NCBI GenBank assembly: GCA_036013505.1 | Contig: CP107851.1 | Coordinates: forward strand, 434,001 to 498,000 | DNA: 64,000 nt | Source of the DNA: Streptomyces sp. NBC_00510 | GTDB lineage: Bacteria; Actinomycetota; Actinomycetes; Streptomycetales; Streptomycetaceae | Direction: 5' to 3' | Shown: in pieces, positions 18,185-27,344 of the stretch | How the letters are laid out: each line of letters starts with the position of its first letter | Position numbering within the stretch: the first letter of the stretch is position 1 | Program-made: the position numbers and the translations under genes | The notes under the pieces: model-generated | The model's input: the letters and a program-made list of their open reading frames with translations, nothing else | The model's database searches: none | Told to the model about the DNA's origin: nothing

Positions 18185-19213
18185 CTACGTGTTCAGGAAG
18201 GACTGCAGCAGGGCTGTCAATTCCTGCGGCTTCTCCTCCGTTACCCAGTGCCCCGAGCCCTCAAGGACCCGGCCCTCGACGTTCACAGCGTACTTGCGCC
18301 ACTGGGCGGGAATGCCTTCACCGAACGATTCCGAGCCGCCGATCGCCAGGATGGGCATCTTCAGTTTGCCTTCGGCCGCGAACTTTGCGTTCTGGCGGAT
18401 GTCTTCGCGGAACTGGCGGTATACGCTCATCCAGGCTGTCGTGCGCCCCGGCTGCTTCAGGTAGTGGGCGTAGAAGTCGTAGTCGGACGGTGTGAACGCG
18501 GACTTGTTCTGCCCCAAGTACTCGCCGACTATTCCCTTGACGAAGGCGCGCTCGTGGCCGGCGATGAGCTGCTCGGCGAGAGGCAGCTGGAACAGACCGA
18601 AGTGCCACGCCGAGGGCTTGTTCGGATCGGCTTCCAGAGCCGGGATGGTGTAGAAGCTCTCGTCCGGGACAGGGGCTTCCATCACGGCCATGCGGCGCAC
18701 TTCCGACGGCCACTGGGCCGCGTAGGCGTAGCTGACCGACGAACCGACGTCATGGCCGACGACCTCGATTCCGTTGTTCAGCTTCAGCTGCTTCAGCAGC
18801 TGATGCACGTCCCCGGCCAGCTGTGCTGTCGAGTAACCGCTCTTGGTGACCTGCGAGTTGCCCATGCCTCGCAGGTCGACGGCGATCACGGTGTGCTTCT
18901 TGGAGAGCGGGCCCATTTGCTGCCGCCACTCGGTCCACGTCTGGGGGAAACCGTGGATCAGCACCACTGGCGAACCCTTGCCGCCTCGCACATAGTGCAT
19001 GCGGAATCCGTTGACTTCCGCGTACTTGGACCGGAAACCGGGGGGCGGTTCCGCTTGTCGGAAAGTCGAGTGCCCGGACCCGGCGCCATGCTCCCGACTC
19101 TGGCTCCATGCTGTGGTGCTTGCGATCGCGGCGCCCGTCAGGACGGCTACCAGCGCCGCGATGAGCGCGATGATCCTGTTGGTCTTTGCATTCGGGAGCA
19201 TTCGGGAACCCAC
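18185..19213 (-). CDS. Exported alpha/beta hydrolase, epoxide-hydrolase type
   Basis: This 342-residue protein has an N-terminal hydrophobic segment (IIALIAALVAVLTGAAIAS), probably a signal peptide or anchor, then an epoxide-hydrolase-like fold: LIHGFPQTWTEWRQQM, VAVDLRGMGNSQ-type strand, nucleophile Asp in VVGHDVGSS, cap region, and base His in LEGSGHWVTEEKP. The GTG at 19213 follows AGGAGGGA at good spacing and aligns with the start of a decayed paralogue at 52060. An ATG at 19270 also has a good GAGGAAG site and matches the MFS leader, so the start is not certain. A perfect TetR operator lies at 19312-19325, linking it to the repressor at 5161. Confidence 0.85.
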   Translation of the reverse strand: MGSRMLPNAKTNRIIALIAALVAVLTGAAIASTTAWSQSREHGAGSGHSTFRQAEPPPGFRSKYAEVNGFRMHYVRGGKGSPVVLIHGFPQTWTEWRQQMGPLSKKHTVIAVDLRGMGNSQVTKSGYSTAQLAGDVHQLLKQLKLNNGIEVVGHDVGSSVSYAYAAQWPSEVRRMAVMEAPVPDESFYTIPALEADPNKPSAWHFGLFQLPLAEQLIAGHERAFVKGIVGEYLGQNKSAFTPSDYDFYAHYLKQPGRTTAWMSVYRQFREDIRQNAKFAAEGKLKMPILAIGGSESFGEGIPAQWRKYAVNVEGRVLEGSGHWVTEEKPQELTALLQSFLNT

Positions 19214-19311
19214 GAGTCCCTCCTGAAGCTGTTTCTCGTCATGCGTCGAATCTGGCACGGCGCGGCCCATAGGCCACTTCCTCAATAGGGCGAAACGGAC
19301 TTCCTCATGTT

Positions 19312-19325
19312 AGACAGATCTGTCT
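19312..19325. promoter_or_regulatory. TetR operator upstream of the exported hydrolase
   Basis: AGACAGATCTGTCT, identical to the site upstream of the MFS gene at 7188. The following leader (TTTCGCCCTATTG) is also shared with the MFS leader in the same orientation. Confidence 0.8.
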
Positions 19326-19489
19326 TCTAGGAGCAAGGCACGAGGTGGCGAGGGGCGTCACACGCTACCCCTCGCACCCGAATTGCCACGATGCGCAATC
19401 AGCAACACGGCGAACTCTGACTCTCTCCGGGGCGGCTGGACACCGTCCGCTCGGCCTGATCTGCACGTCCGGCGACCGCTCGAGGCCGA

Positions 19490-19556
19490 TGCGCCGCTCA
19501 TGGATCACTTTCCCCACTCGGCCGAGCAGACCTCCTCACCTTAGACAGATCTGTCT
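19490..19556 (-). pseudogene. Orphan promoter relic of the TetR-regulated type
   Basis: On the minus strand the operator AGACAGATCTGTCT (19543-19556) is followed by GGGGAAAGTGATCCATGAGC, nearly the same operator, ribosome site and start codon as in the MFS gene at 7146. No MFS coding sequence follows. It is therefore a leftover promoter from a duplicated and deleted gene, or a decoy operator. Confidence 0.6.
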
Positions 19557-19929
19557 TGTTGGGCGCGAGTCCCGCAAGGGCGAGGGAGTCTCTCATCTCA
19601 CCCCACGTACTCGAACGGTCACCTTGGACAATCCAGCTCAGGCCCCGGGGCAGCCGGACTCCTTCCGCGTTCGGCCCGATCTACACGGCAGTTGAGTAGC
19701 ACGGCCGCCCAGTCGGTGAGCGGCTTGTCTCCGCTGGGCGTAGGTGACGGTGGTTTCTGTGCCAGGCCGGGCGGCCTGGCACAGCCACGAGGCTGCCCGG
19801 CTTCACCACAGGGGTCGTCGGAGGATCGCTTGGTCGACTCGTTGAGAAAGCACTGAGACAGGCGCAGGCTGGGAGTGACGGCGACGACGCGCGCGGGACA
19901 GTGGCCTCAGCACACCGGAGAAGGCTTCG
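19557..19929. other. Intergenic stretch with a perfect 12-bp hairpin
   Basis: No gene is recognised. At 19757-19784 a perfect 12-bp stem (CTGTGCCAGGCC, loop GGGC, GGCCTGGCACAG) is present; it may be a terminator or part of a lost element. The promoter of the SpoIIE-type gene must lie here, but no clear -10/-35 pair stands out. Confidence 0.5.
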
Positions 19930-22404
19930 ATGAACGAGAACATCGCAGCAGCGGCTGGTTCTCGCAATGCGGCGGGCTCGACGGACGGCGTATCCGCATC
20001 CGTGGAGCTGGACGCCGAGGGAGTGGTAACCGTCTGGAGCACCGACGCTTGTGATCTGCTCGGATATGAACAGGGGGAGGCGGTCGGGCGACGGGCCGCA
20101 GAGCTGTTGGCCGAGGCTGTTACCGGCGATGCGTGGTCCCACTGGGCAGAGCGGACCCCATTCAGCGGCCGGTTCGTGGTGCGGTGCGGCAACGGTCGCC
20201 GGTTGCCGGTGTGGGCCGTCGCGCGGCCACACGGTGACGACGCCGAAGACGTACGGTGGCTGGTCACACTCCGCGGGCTGGGGCCGACCGCCCGGACCGG
20301 CACGGCCGACGAAGATGCGCCCGAGATGGCCGAACTCAAGCAGTGGGCCCTCGATCAGATGCCGCTGGCCATGTCCCTGTTCGACCGGCGGGGTCTACGG
20401 GTGGCGGTGAACGCGGCGATGGAGCGGGTCATGGAACCGTTGCCACTGGGGCTGCGCATGGGAGAGTACGAGCCCGGTCTGCTTATGGCGGGTACGGAAG
20501 GCTTCGACGAGGCGGCACAGCGTGTTCTGCGCACCGGTCGGGAGGAGACGATCGAGGGTTATCTGCGGACACCCGGTGAGGACCGCACCCACGCATGGCT
20601 GAGTGTGATGTATCCCGTGGTGGACCCCGCAGGCCGGGTGTGGGGTGTGTCCCTGGCCGCGATCGACGCAACCGACCAGTTCCGGGCCCGTCAGCGGCTG
20701 AGCGTCCTGAATGATGCCGGCGCACGCATCGGCACCACGCTCGACCTGGAACGCATTGCGGACGAGCTGGCCCAGGTCGCCGCTGAGCACTTCGCCGATT
20801 TCGCCGTCGTGGACCTTCTGGACAGCGTGCTCCTGGGAGACGCAACCGTCGACCAGCATGGTGAGCCGGCCCTCCGCCGGACCGCCCAGCGGTCCGTGCT
20901 GCCGGACTGCCCGGAGTCGGTCGTGCCGCTGGGCACCCGGCACACCTTCCACGAGAACTCGCCACCCGGCCGGGCGTTGGCAGCCGGACACGGCCTGAAG
21001 GACCTCCTTATCGACGAAGATGCCCTGGACGCCTGGGCCGCGGGTTCCGCGGAGCTGGCCCGCAGCCTCCGCGAACACCGCATACATTCCCTCATGGCCG
21101 TGCCGCTGCGGGCCCGCGGGGTAACCCAGGGTATTGCGATCTTCGGCCGCCATCGCGTTCCGGAACCCTTCGACGAGGAAGATCTGCACCTGGCCGAGGA
21201 ACTGGCCACGCGGGCAGCCGTATACCTCGAGAACGCTCGCAGGTACACCAGGGAGCGCGCCATCGCGCTGGCCCTTCAGCGCAGTCTCCTCCCGCACCAT
21301 GCACCTCGTCGGACCGCAGCGGCCGTCGACGTGGCATCGTGCTATCTGCCGGCCGACCCGAGCGTGGGCATCGGCGGCGACTGGTTCGACGTGATACCGC
21401 TGTCCGGGGCGAGGGTGGCGCTGGTCGTCGGAGACGTCGTCGGCCACGGCATCCAGGCCTCAGCCACCATGGGCCGGCTCTGCACGGCGGTCCGCACCCT
21501 GGCCGACGTGGACCTGACGCCCGACGAACTCCTCACCCAACTCGACGACCTGGTACTGCGCCTGGACCGGGAAGCGGCCGACGGCGGCACCTGGCAGGCG
21601 GAGGAAGGGCCCGCGGAGGTGGGGGCGACATGCCTCTACGCGGTGTACGACCCGGTGTCGCGCCGCTGCTCCATGGCTCGGGCCGGCCATCCCACGCCGC
21701 TGCTGGCCACTCCTGACGGAAAGGTCGACTCCCTGGAGGTGCCCGCCGGGCCGCCCTTGGGGGTGGGCGGGCTGCCCTTCGAGGTGGCGGAGTTCGAGCT
21801 CCCAGAAGGCAGCGTCCTCGCCCTCTACACCGACGGCCTCGTCGAGGGCACTGACTGCAGCCCCGACGACCTGCGCGCCGCTCTGCGCGATGTGTGCCGC
21901 CAGCAGAGCTTGGATCCGTTCTGCGACCGGCTCGTGCACCGGCTCGTGCCCGGGCATCGCACCGACGACGCGGCATTGCTCCTCGCGCGAACCCAGGCAC
22001 TGGATGCCGCCAAGGTCGCCACCTGGGAACTCCCGGACGATCTCGTCGCCGTCGCCCACAGCCGCGAACTGGCGCGTGACACACTCGCCGCCTGGGGCCT
22101 GGAGCATGCCGCCTTCACAACCGAATTGGTGGTCAGCGAGTTGGTCACCAACGCCATCCGATACGGCCGCCCCCCGGTCGTCCTGCGATTGATCCATGAA
22201 TCCGAGCTCATCTGCGAGGTCACGGACGCCAGCAGTACCGCTCCGCACTTGCGGCGCGCACGGCTCTTCGACGAGGGAGGCCGTGGTCTGTTCATCGTCG
22301 CGCAACTCGCGCAGCGCTGGGGCACCCGCCACACGCGGACGGGCAAGACCATCTGGGCCGAGCTGCCGCTGCCGGCGTCAGCAGCCGCCGGCCCCGACTG
22401 GTGA
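19930..22404 (+). CDS. PAS-PAS-GAF-SpoIIE phosphatase with C-terminal HATPase domain
   Basis: This 824-residue soluble signalling protein has, in order, PAS-like domains (about 24-130 and 143-255), a GAF domain (about 275-440), a PP2C/SpoIIE phosphatase (about 465-670; GGDWFDVIPLSG with metal-binding Asp, VVGDVVGHG, ARAGHPTPL, LALYTDGLVEG) and an anti-sigma-type ATPase (about 695-815; SELVTNAIRYG N-box, GGRGLFIVAQ). In Streptomyces such proteins dephosphorylate anti-anti-sigma factors, while the ATPase domain resembles anti-sigma kinases, so one polypeptide may set both sides of a partner switch. No sigma or anti-anti-sigma partner gene is adjacent. Confidence 0.92.
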   Translation: MNENIAAAAGSRNAAGSTDGVSASVELDAEGVVTVWSTDACDLLGYEQGEAVGRRAAELLAEAVTGDAWSHWAERTPFSGRFVVRCGNGRRLPVWAVARPHGDDAEDVRWLVTLRGLGPTARTGTADEDAPEMAELKQWALDQMPLAMSLFDRRGLRVAVNAAMERVMEPLPLGLRMGEYEPGLLMAGTEGFDEAAQRVLRTGREETIEGYLRTPGEDRTHAWLSVMYPVVDPAGRVWGVSLAAIDATDQFRARQRLSVLNDAGARIGTTLDLERIADELAQVAAEHFADFAVVDLLDSVLLGDATVDQHGEPALRRTAQRSVLPDCPESVVPLGTRHTFHENSPPGRALAAGHGLKDLLIDEDALDAWAAGSAELARSLREHRIHSLMAVPLRARGVTQGIAIFGRHRVPEPFDEEDLHLAEELATRAAVYLENARRYTRERAIALALQRSLLPHHAPRRTAAAVDVASCYLPADPSVGIGGDWFDVIPLSGARVALVVGDVVGHGIQASATMGRLCTAVRTLADVDLTPDELLTQLDDLVLRLDREAADGGTWQAEEGPAEVGATCLYAVYDPVSRRCSMARAGHPTPLLATPDGKVDSLEVPAGPPLGVGGLPFEVAEFELPEGSVLALYTDGLVEGTDCSPDDLRAALRDVCRQQSLDPFCDRLVHRLVPGHRTDDAALLLARTQALDAAKVATWELPDDLVAVAHSRELARDTLAAWGLEHAAFTTELVVSELVTNAIRYGRPPVVLRLIHESELICEVTDASSTAPHLRRARLFDEGGRGLFIVAQLAQRWGTRHTRTGKTIWAELPLPASAAAGPDW

Positions 22405-22667
22405 CGGCCGGGCACGGCCGCAAACAACGCCACGGCGCCGACGGGCAGATCCGCCTGGCACCCCTGTTAAATCTCCCTCTCCTCCAGGAGAGACCGATGT
22501 ATCCGGTTCAGTGCTGGCGCGGTGATCTCCCGATTGGGGATCCTGCCGATCGGCTCGACCGGCAGGACGGCCCTCATCAATCACACCCTGCGCGGGTTAC
22601 TGTAGGCGCCCACCCGCCCTTCTTCGAGTTCACCCGCGACGGCGCGGCGCCGAGTTTGCACGGCATT

Positions 22668-22900
22668 CATCGATGCCCACGGCTGGATCACCGTCTACTG
22701 CCTGCCCCCGTACGCTCCGCGACTCAACGCGGTCGAGGGCATCGGGTCCCCGCTCCGTCGCCGTTGCCAAGCCAACGTGGCCTTCGCCACCCCGCTCAAC
22801 TCATCCGCGCCCTTTGTCGCGGCCTGCGCGAGATCAAGTACCGAAGCCACCTCGTCGGCGGATGCCTCGCCAGCACCGGACTCACACGCACGACAGCACG
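22668..22900 (+). pseudogene. IS630-family transposase C-terminal remnant
   Basis: Plus-strand frames carry HGWITVYCLPPYAPRLNAVE followed by QANVAFATP and, after a frame change, LIRALCRGLREIKYRSHLVG. This is the last third of an IS630-type transposase including the third catalytic residue region. No start or N-terminal domain is present. Confidence 0.7.
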
Positions 22901-23120
22901 TCTGCGACCTCGGTAACTGCACTGCTGCCGCAGCAGCTTGCGCGCGAAGGCACCGGCCCATAGGCGTTGCCTCGCGGCCGGCGACGATCTGGGTGTGCGT
23001 TCCACGGCGTACCAGCTGGCGGGACATCCGGCTGGTCGGGACGGTCCGGGGCCTGGTCGACGACGCCCACTCCCCCGGGCCCGCGCGCCAGCCCGCAGAT
23101 GATCACTGACTACGTGGAAG

Positions 23121-23966
23121 TCAGGAGTAGAGTGCGACGGCTCCGCCCCACAGAGCGCCTGGATTCAGGCGCTCGGGGAACCGCTCCAACACGGCGTTGA
23201 AGAAGTCGAGAGCGCTGTCGTGCTGGAGGAGCAGCTCGTCGACGGTGTCGAGGTACCGGCGGGTTTCGCTGATGGTGCGAGTAGCGTCGTCGTCGAGCTT
23301 CTTGTTCTTGTGTCCGGCAACGATCCAGCGGGGCCCGAGGTCTTCGACGATTCCGATGGCTCGGCGCCACGCGTCCAGGCCACCGTGCCCGGCCTCGACC
23401 AGGAACTGGTGCACGCCGTTATAGATGACATCACCCGCGACCACGAGCTCGAGGTCAGGGACGTGCAGGACGCTGGTGTCGTCGGTGTCGCTGTGGCCGG
23501 CTTCGACGATCACCAGATCATGACCTTCGAGCGTGAACCGGTTGCCGGGCACGGTGACGGCCGTGACCGGAGTGTCCGGGATCTGGCCGGGCAGGAACTT
23601 GTCCCAGAAGCCTGCACGGATCGACACGTTGTGGTGCATCTGCTTGATCGTGCCGGTCGTCGCGACGACCTGGGCGCCGAATCGCTCGGACAGGACACCG
23701 GCGGTGAACCAGTGGTCGCCGTGACCGTGGGTGGCGAAAATGTGGGTCAGGTTCTTGCCGCTTGCCTCGATCCACTCACCGACAGCCTCGGCCTGAGCGG
23801 AAGTCATGGGCGGGTCGACGAGCACGGCGTCACGCTCGCCGTAGACAAGCGTGGAGGACAGAGGCGAGAACATCCGACGGTCGCCGTTGGGGACGAGCTC
23901 GGGCACGCTCAGCCGGATCGGGTCGGCGATGAAGACCTCATACGCGAGTGCGCTCTTTGCAGACAT
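23121..23966 (-). CDS. Metallo-beta-lactamase-fold hydrolase
   Basis: This 281-residue protein contains HIFATHGHGDHWFTAG, the HxHxDH metal motif, then VIVEAGHSDTDDTSVLH (third His), LVVAGDVIYNGVHQFL (bridging Asp) and IVAGHKNKK (last His), a complete metal-binding set for the superfamily. The overall form matches actinobacterial MBL-fold proteins of unknown substrate, not true beta-lactamases. The ATG at 23966 has AAGAGGTAG upstream. It stands alone between IS630 debris and the SDR gene. Confidence 0.87.
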   Translation of the reverse strand: MSAKSALAYEVFIADPIRLSVPELVPNGDRRMFSPLSSTLVYGERDAVLVDPPMTSAQAEAVGEWIEASGKNLTHIFATHGHGDHWFTAGVLSERFGAQVVATTGTIKQMHHNVSIRAGFWDKFLPGQIPDTPVTAVTVPGNRFTLEGHDLVIVEAGHSDTDDTSVLHVPDLELVVAGDVIYNGVHQFLVEAGHGGLDAWRRAIGIVEDLGPRWIVAGHKNKKLDDDATRTISETRRYLDTVDELLLQHDSALDFFNAVLERFPERLNPGALWGGAVALYS

Positions 23967-24215
23967 GACACTACCTCTTGTTCATGAGCGTTCTATGGAT
24001 CAGGGGCGGGCAGCTGTAGGGGAAGGGTGGATAGGACGGCGAACAACGCTGCCGGGGAAAACTGGGCGCAGCCAACAAGGCAGCCGGCCGAAGACTGCGT
24101 CGGGGAAAAGCCGCACCGGGACTGGCGACGTCCTCTACGGCTGATCTCGGCACCGTTTGGGTCGGCTGCCACGCGCCCTAGCAAGCTCATCGGACGTCGC
24201 GACGGGGCGCTTCGG

Positions 24216-24917
24216 TCAGCCGGCCAGTTGCGGGTACAAGGAGGCGAGGTCGGCTGCCAAGCCCGCCTTGACCTGGCGGGAGAGCTCATCGGCCAGCACC
24301 TCGTAGGCGTCGGCTTCGATCCCGTCCAGCGCCTGCTCCGCGACGCTGCTCGGCGACGTCTTCGGCGCGTCGACGTGAGCCGCCATGTCGGTGTCCACGT
24401 AGCCGACGTGCAGGCCGGTGACCGTGATGCCGCGCGGCTGCAACTCCAGACGCAGCGAGTTGGTCTGCGACCACAGCGCCGCCTTGGATGCGCTGTAGGA
24501 ACCGGAGAGAGCGACCCAGGACAGGACCGAGTGCACGTTCAGCAGGTGGCCCCCGCCGTTGGCCTCGATGACCGGGGCGAAGGCCCGGGTCATCAGCAGG
24601 GGGCCGTAGAAGTTGGTGTCGAACTCGCGGCGAACGTCGTCCACCGAGGAAGCCAGGAACGACGCCGCAACGGCCGCACCGGCGTTGTTGATCAGGATGG
24701 TGACGTCCTGTGCCTGTCCCGCGGCGGCGGCCACCGAGGCGGGGTCGGTGACCTCCAGAGGCAGCGCGACGGCGCCGGTGTGGGTGACGGTGCGGGGGTC
24801 ACGGGCGGTGGCATAGACCTTCTTGGCGCCTCGGTCGTACAGGGACTCGACCAGGGCCCGGCCGAGGCCTCGGCTACCTCCAGTGACGAGAACGGTCGAA
24901 CCTGCGATTGCAGTCAT
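24216..24917 (-). CDS. Short-chain dehydrogenase/reductase, copy 1
   Basis: This 233-residue SDR has TGGSRGLGRAL (cofactor loop), ILINNAGAAV, the active-site Ser in NVHSVLSW and YSASK. It is nearly identical in sequence and exactly equal in length to the SDR at 27836, so the two arose by duplication. It is divergent from a TetR gene across 103 bp that hold two perfect AAACCGATCGGTTT palindromes, the standard arrangement of a TetR repressor and its target. It probably reduces a carbonyl or oxidises an alcohol that is related to the TetR ligand. Confidence 0.9.
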   Translation of the reverse strand: MTAIAGSTVLVTGGSRGLGRALVESLYDRGAKKVYATARDPRTVTHTGAVALPLEVTDPASVAAAAGQAQDVTILINNAGAAVAASFLASSVDDVRREFDTNFYGPLLMTRAFAPVIEANGGGHLLNVHSVLSWVALSGSYSASKAALWSQTNSLRLELQPRGITVTGLHVGYVDTDMAAHVDAPKTSPSSVAEQALDGIEADAYEVLADELSRQVKAGLAADLASLYPQLAG

Positions 24918-24948
24918 GAAACTACTCCCAGCGTGACGACCGACGGCA

Positions 24949-24964
24949 GAAACCGATCGGTTTC
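24949..24964. promoter_or_regulatory. TetR operator 1 of the SDR/TetR pair
   Basis: GAAACCGATCGGTTTC is a perfect 16-bp palindrome between the divergent SDR and TetR genes. Confidence 0.82.
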
Positions 24965-24973
24965 CAACACTGT

Positions 24974-24987
24974 AAACCGATCGGTTT
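24974..24987. promoter_or_regulatory. TetR operator 2 of the SDR/TetR pair
   Basis: AAACCGATCGGTTT is a perfect 14-bp palindrome. It lies 25 bp from operator 1 between corresponding bases, so the two sites do not face the same side of the helix exactly. Confidence 0.82.
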
Positions 24988-25020
24988 CGCGTCGGCAACA
25001 CGAGGCGTAGGCTCGCTTCT

Positions 25021-25620
25021 ATGACTTCCAGCGCGCAGGCCTCGCCCGTAGCCACCACGGCAGCGACGGCTCCGACTCGCGAGCGGCTCCTCGATGCCGC
25101 GGCCGCGCTCTTCTACCGGGAAGGCGTCAACATCGGCATCGACGCACTGTGTCGGGCGGCCGGAGTCTCCAAGCGGTCGATGTACCAGCTCTTCACCAGC
25201 AAGGACGACGTCCTGGCGGCAAGCCTGGACCGTACCGGTTCCCGCTACCTGAGCCGACTGCTGCCGGCCGCCGAGGCCGACCTGCCACCGCGCGATCGCA
25301 TCATGCATGTCTTCAAGCACCTCGAGTCGCTGTCCGCGTCACCGGACTACCTCGGCTGCCCCTTCCTGGCGACCGCGTTCGAGCTCAAGAACCCGGAACA
25401 CCCCGCCAGCGTGGTCGCCCGACGCTACAAAGACGCGCTCACCGACTTCTTCCGCGAGGAGGCCGGTCGTGGTGGCGCGCACGACCCCGATCTGCTCGCC
25501 CACCAGCTCACCGTCGTCTTCGACGGATCCAGCGCCCACGCCATGACCCAAGCCCAGAGCCTGGGCGGGCTGGCCACGGCCACCGCCACGGCCCTGCTGG
25601 ACACGGCGGGAATGTCCTGA
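25021..25620 (+). CDS. TetR family repressor of the AAACCGATCGGTTT sites
   Basis: This 199-residue protein has an N-terminal helix-turn-helix (TRERLLDAAAALFYREGVN, then LCRAAGVSKRSMYQLFTSKD) and a ligand domain with YLGCPFLATAFELKN, the same GCPF subgroup motif as the TetR at 5161. It is divergent from the SDR at 24216 with two perfect palindromes between the starts, so it almost certainly represses both. A decayed copy of the palindrome before the duplicated SDR at 28537 suggests that it once controlled, or still weakly controls, that gene too. Confidence 0.9.
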   Translation: MTSSAQASPVATTAATAPTRERLLDAAAALFYREGVNIGIDALCRAAGVSKRSMYQLFTSKDDVLAASLDRTGSRYLSRLLPAAEADLPPRDRIMHVFKHLESLSASPDYLGCPFLATAFELKNPEHPASVVARRYKDALTDFFREEAGRGGAHDPDLLAHQLTVVFDGSSAHAMTQAQSLGGLATATATALLDTAGMS

Positions 25621-26293
25621 CAGCTCAGCACCGCCGGACCACGAAGGCCCGGATGCCCCCGCACGCGGCCCGAAAAGAGGTCCTGCACGGAGGGCAGGAA
25701 CGCAGACACGCTTGCAGGTGTGGACGATCACGAATCCCCAGAACTGCCGCGAGCCAGCGACTGGGACGACACCCGCAGTCCTACTCCGAGTTCCTGCAGT
25801 TGCTCAAGCTGCATGGGATACCGACGGAAGCCGGCATCGCGGAGCCAGGCGCCGTAGGCGCGTCCGTCGCCAGCCTGGGTCGGCGGCTCACCCTTGCTGC
25901 GGCGCAGGCGGGCCGATTGGCAGTAACGCTGCCACCCGTAGTCCCATGGCCCAGTGGGGGTCGATGCGGGTCAGTTCGTCAACGACCCACGCTTGGGGTT
26001 GCGGTCTGCCAGTCGCTGCCTTCAAGGCAGATAAGATCATCAACGCCTCTCAGGGATGAGCCTCATTAGCGTCGCCTCAAAAGGCTTGCGGCCTTCTCAG
26101 ATGCAGCACCGCAGGTCAAGGTCACCCGAATCACACATCACCCTAAATGTCGGATTATCAAAATCTGCAGCACTGCAGGCCAGACACTTGATCATCTACA
26201 CCGATACCGCAATCTGGCTGCTCCGACACACCCGGAATCCCTCGCAGCAACGGCCCCTCGCTCCGCGGCGGTCTGGGACTCGACGTCTGCACC
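25621..26293. other. Region with possible decayed gene
   Basis: No intact gene is seen. On the minus strand between about 26010 and 25720 two frames read QAWVVDELTRIDPHW and then RAYGAWLRDAGFRRYPMQLE. Together they faintly resemble the repeated helicase-associated domain of actinobacterial proteins, broken by a frameshift. I cannot confirm this by eye. Confidence 0.3.
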
Positions 26294-26647
26294 ATGCCGC
26301 AGCGCCGGCTGCGTGCACTGCTGGCCCTCGGCATGTTCATTCACGGACCGACCAGCCTGTGGCCGCGCCATGTCAGCCTGGCCGACGTCACCCGCTATAC
26401 CCTTGTCGTCTCTCCCCGCTACGACGACTTGGTGATCACCACCCGGGTCCCCGACAACGTCACCTGCTGGCTGGTCTGCCGTGAGGACCACCCGCTGATC
26501 GGGCTCCCGGGGCTGCGAGTGGAGAGCCGCCACGAGGACGGCTGGCGCCTGCGCCACCTAACTCGGTGGGAGAGGCGGGCCGGGGCAGGGTGGGGGCGAC
26601 AGCTCCCGGAACGTCAACGGACTCTGCGACGGGGGCCGTGTCGGTGA
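26294..26647 (+). CDS. Hypothetical protein, function unknown
   Basis: A 117-codon frame contains a coherent stretch (LALGMFIHGPTSLWPRHVSL, then TRYTLVVSPRYDDLVITTRV and HPLIGLPGLRVESRHEDGWR) with balanced composition and normal third-position G/C, so the part up to about 26560 looks like real or formerly real coding sequence. The Arg-rich end after that does not. I do not recognise the family. No clear ribosome site precedes the ATG at 26294. It could be the remains of a longer gene. Confidence 0.35.
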   Translation: MPQRRLRALLALGMFIHGPTSLWPRHVSLADVTRYTLVVSPRYDDLVITTRVPDNVTCWLVCREDHPLIGLPGLRVESRHEDGWRLRHLTRWERRAGAGWGRQLPERQRTLRRGPCR

Positions 26648-26745
26648 CGGCGCCGCCAGGCGGTGTGTGCGGTCGAACGAGCTTCGGCGCGGCCGCCGGA
26701 AATAACCAGTGGGAGTGCCACTCGCCGTTGGCTAGTCTCACGCAG

Positions 26746-27237
26746 ATGGAGATCCGAACGTTCGACGAGCGGGATTGGCCGCAGGTCTGGCCGATCATCG
26801 AGCAGATCATTCGTAAGGGAGACACCTTCTGCTACGACCCGCTGCAAAACGAGGCGCAAGCCCACGACTTGTGGGTGGTACCGCCGCCAGGGCACGTCGT
26901 AGTGGCGGTGGAGGATCAGCGCATACTCGGCACCTCCAACATGTACCCCAATCGTCCGGGCCCGGGTGCGCACATTGCCAGCGGAAACTTTATGGTCGCT
27001 CCAGAAGCACGCGGTCGGGGTGTCGGCCAGGCGTTGGGCGAGTACCTGCTGGACTGGGCACGGAGCCGCGAATTCGCCGGCGTTCAGTTCAACGCCGTTG
27101 CGGCCTCCAACGCGCCGGCACTCAGGCTGTACGAGCGTCTCGGTTTCGCCATGATCGGCACCGTTCCCGGCGCGTTCCGGCATCCCACGCTGGGTGCGGT
27201 CGGCCTGCATGTCATGTACCACAACCTGGACTCGTGA
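26746..27237 (+). CDS. GNAT family N-acetyltransferase
   Basis: This 163-residue protein has the full GNAT fold: MEIRTFDERDWPQVWPII at the N-terminus, VAVEDQRILGTSNMYPN, motif A NFMVAPEARGRGVGQALGEYL with the acetyl-CoA loop RGRGVG, and motif B FNAVAASNAPALRLYERLGF. It resembles the phosphinothricin/amino-acid acetyltransferase-like branch of small GNATs, but the substrate is unknown. The ATG at 26746 is where family similarity starts; the frame upstream to 26566 looks non-coding. There is no strong ribosome-binding site. Confidence 0.85.
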   Translation: MEIRTFDERDWPQVWPIIEQIIRKGDTFCYDPLQNEAQAHDLWVVPPPGHVVVAVEDQRILGTSNMYPNRPGPGAHIASGNFMVAPEARGRGVGQALGEYLLDWARSREFAGVQFNAVAASNAPALRLYERLGFAMIGTVPGAFRHPTLGAVGLHVMYHNLDS

Positions 27238-27344
27238 CCACTACTGGTCTGCTGCGAGTCCAACCTCGCGCTTTTAGGAAGTGAGCTGCCCGTGGGTGTT
27301 CAGCTAGTTAGGCAGTTTCGTTTGGATCAGTGGGACGTTGCTCT

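Noticed and set aside
18185..19285. Start of the exported hydrolase at the outermost ATG (19285)
   Set aside because: A GTG at 19213 has a better placed AGGAGGGA and matches the start of the decayed paralogue; 19270 remains possible.
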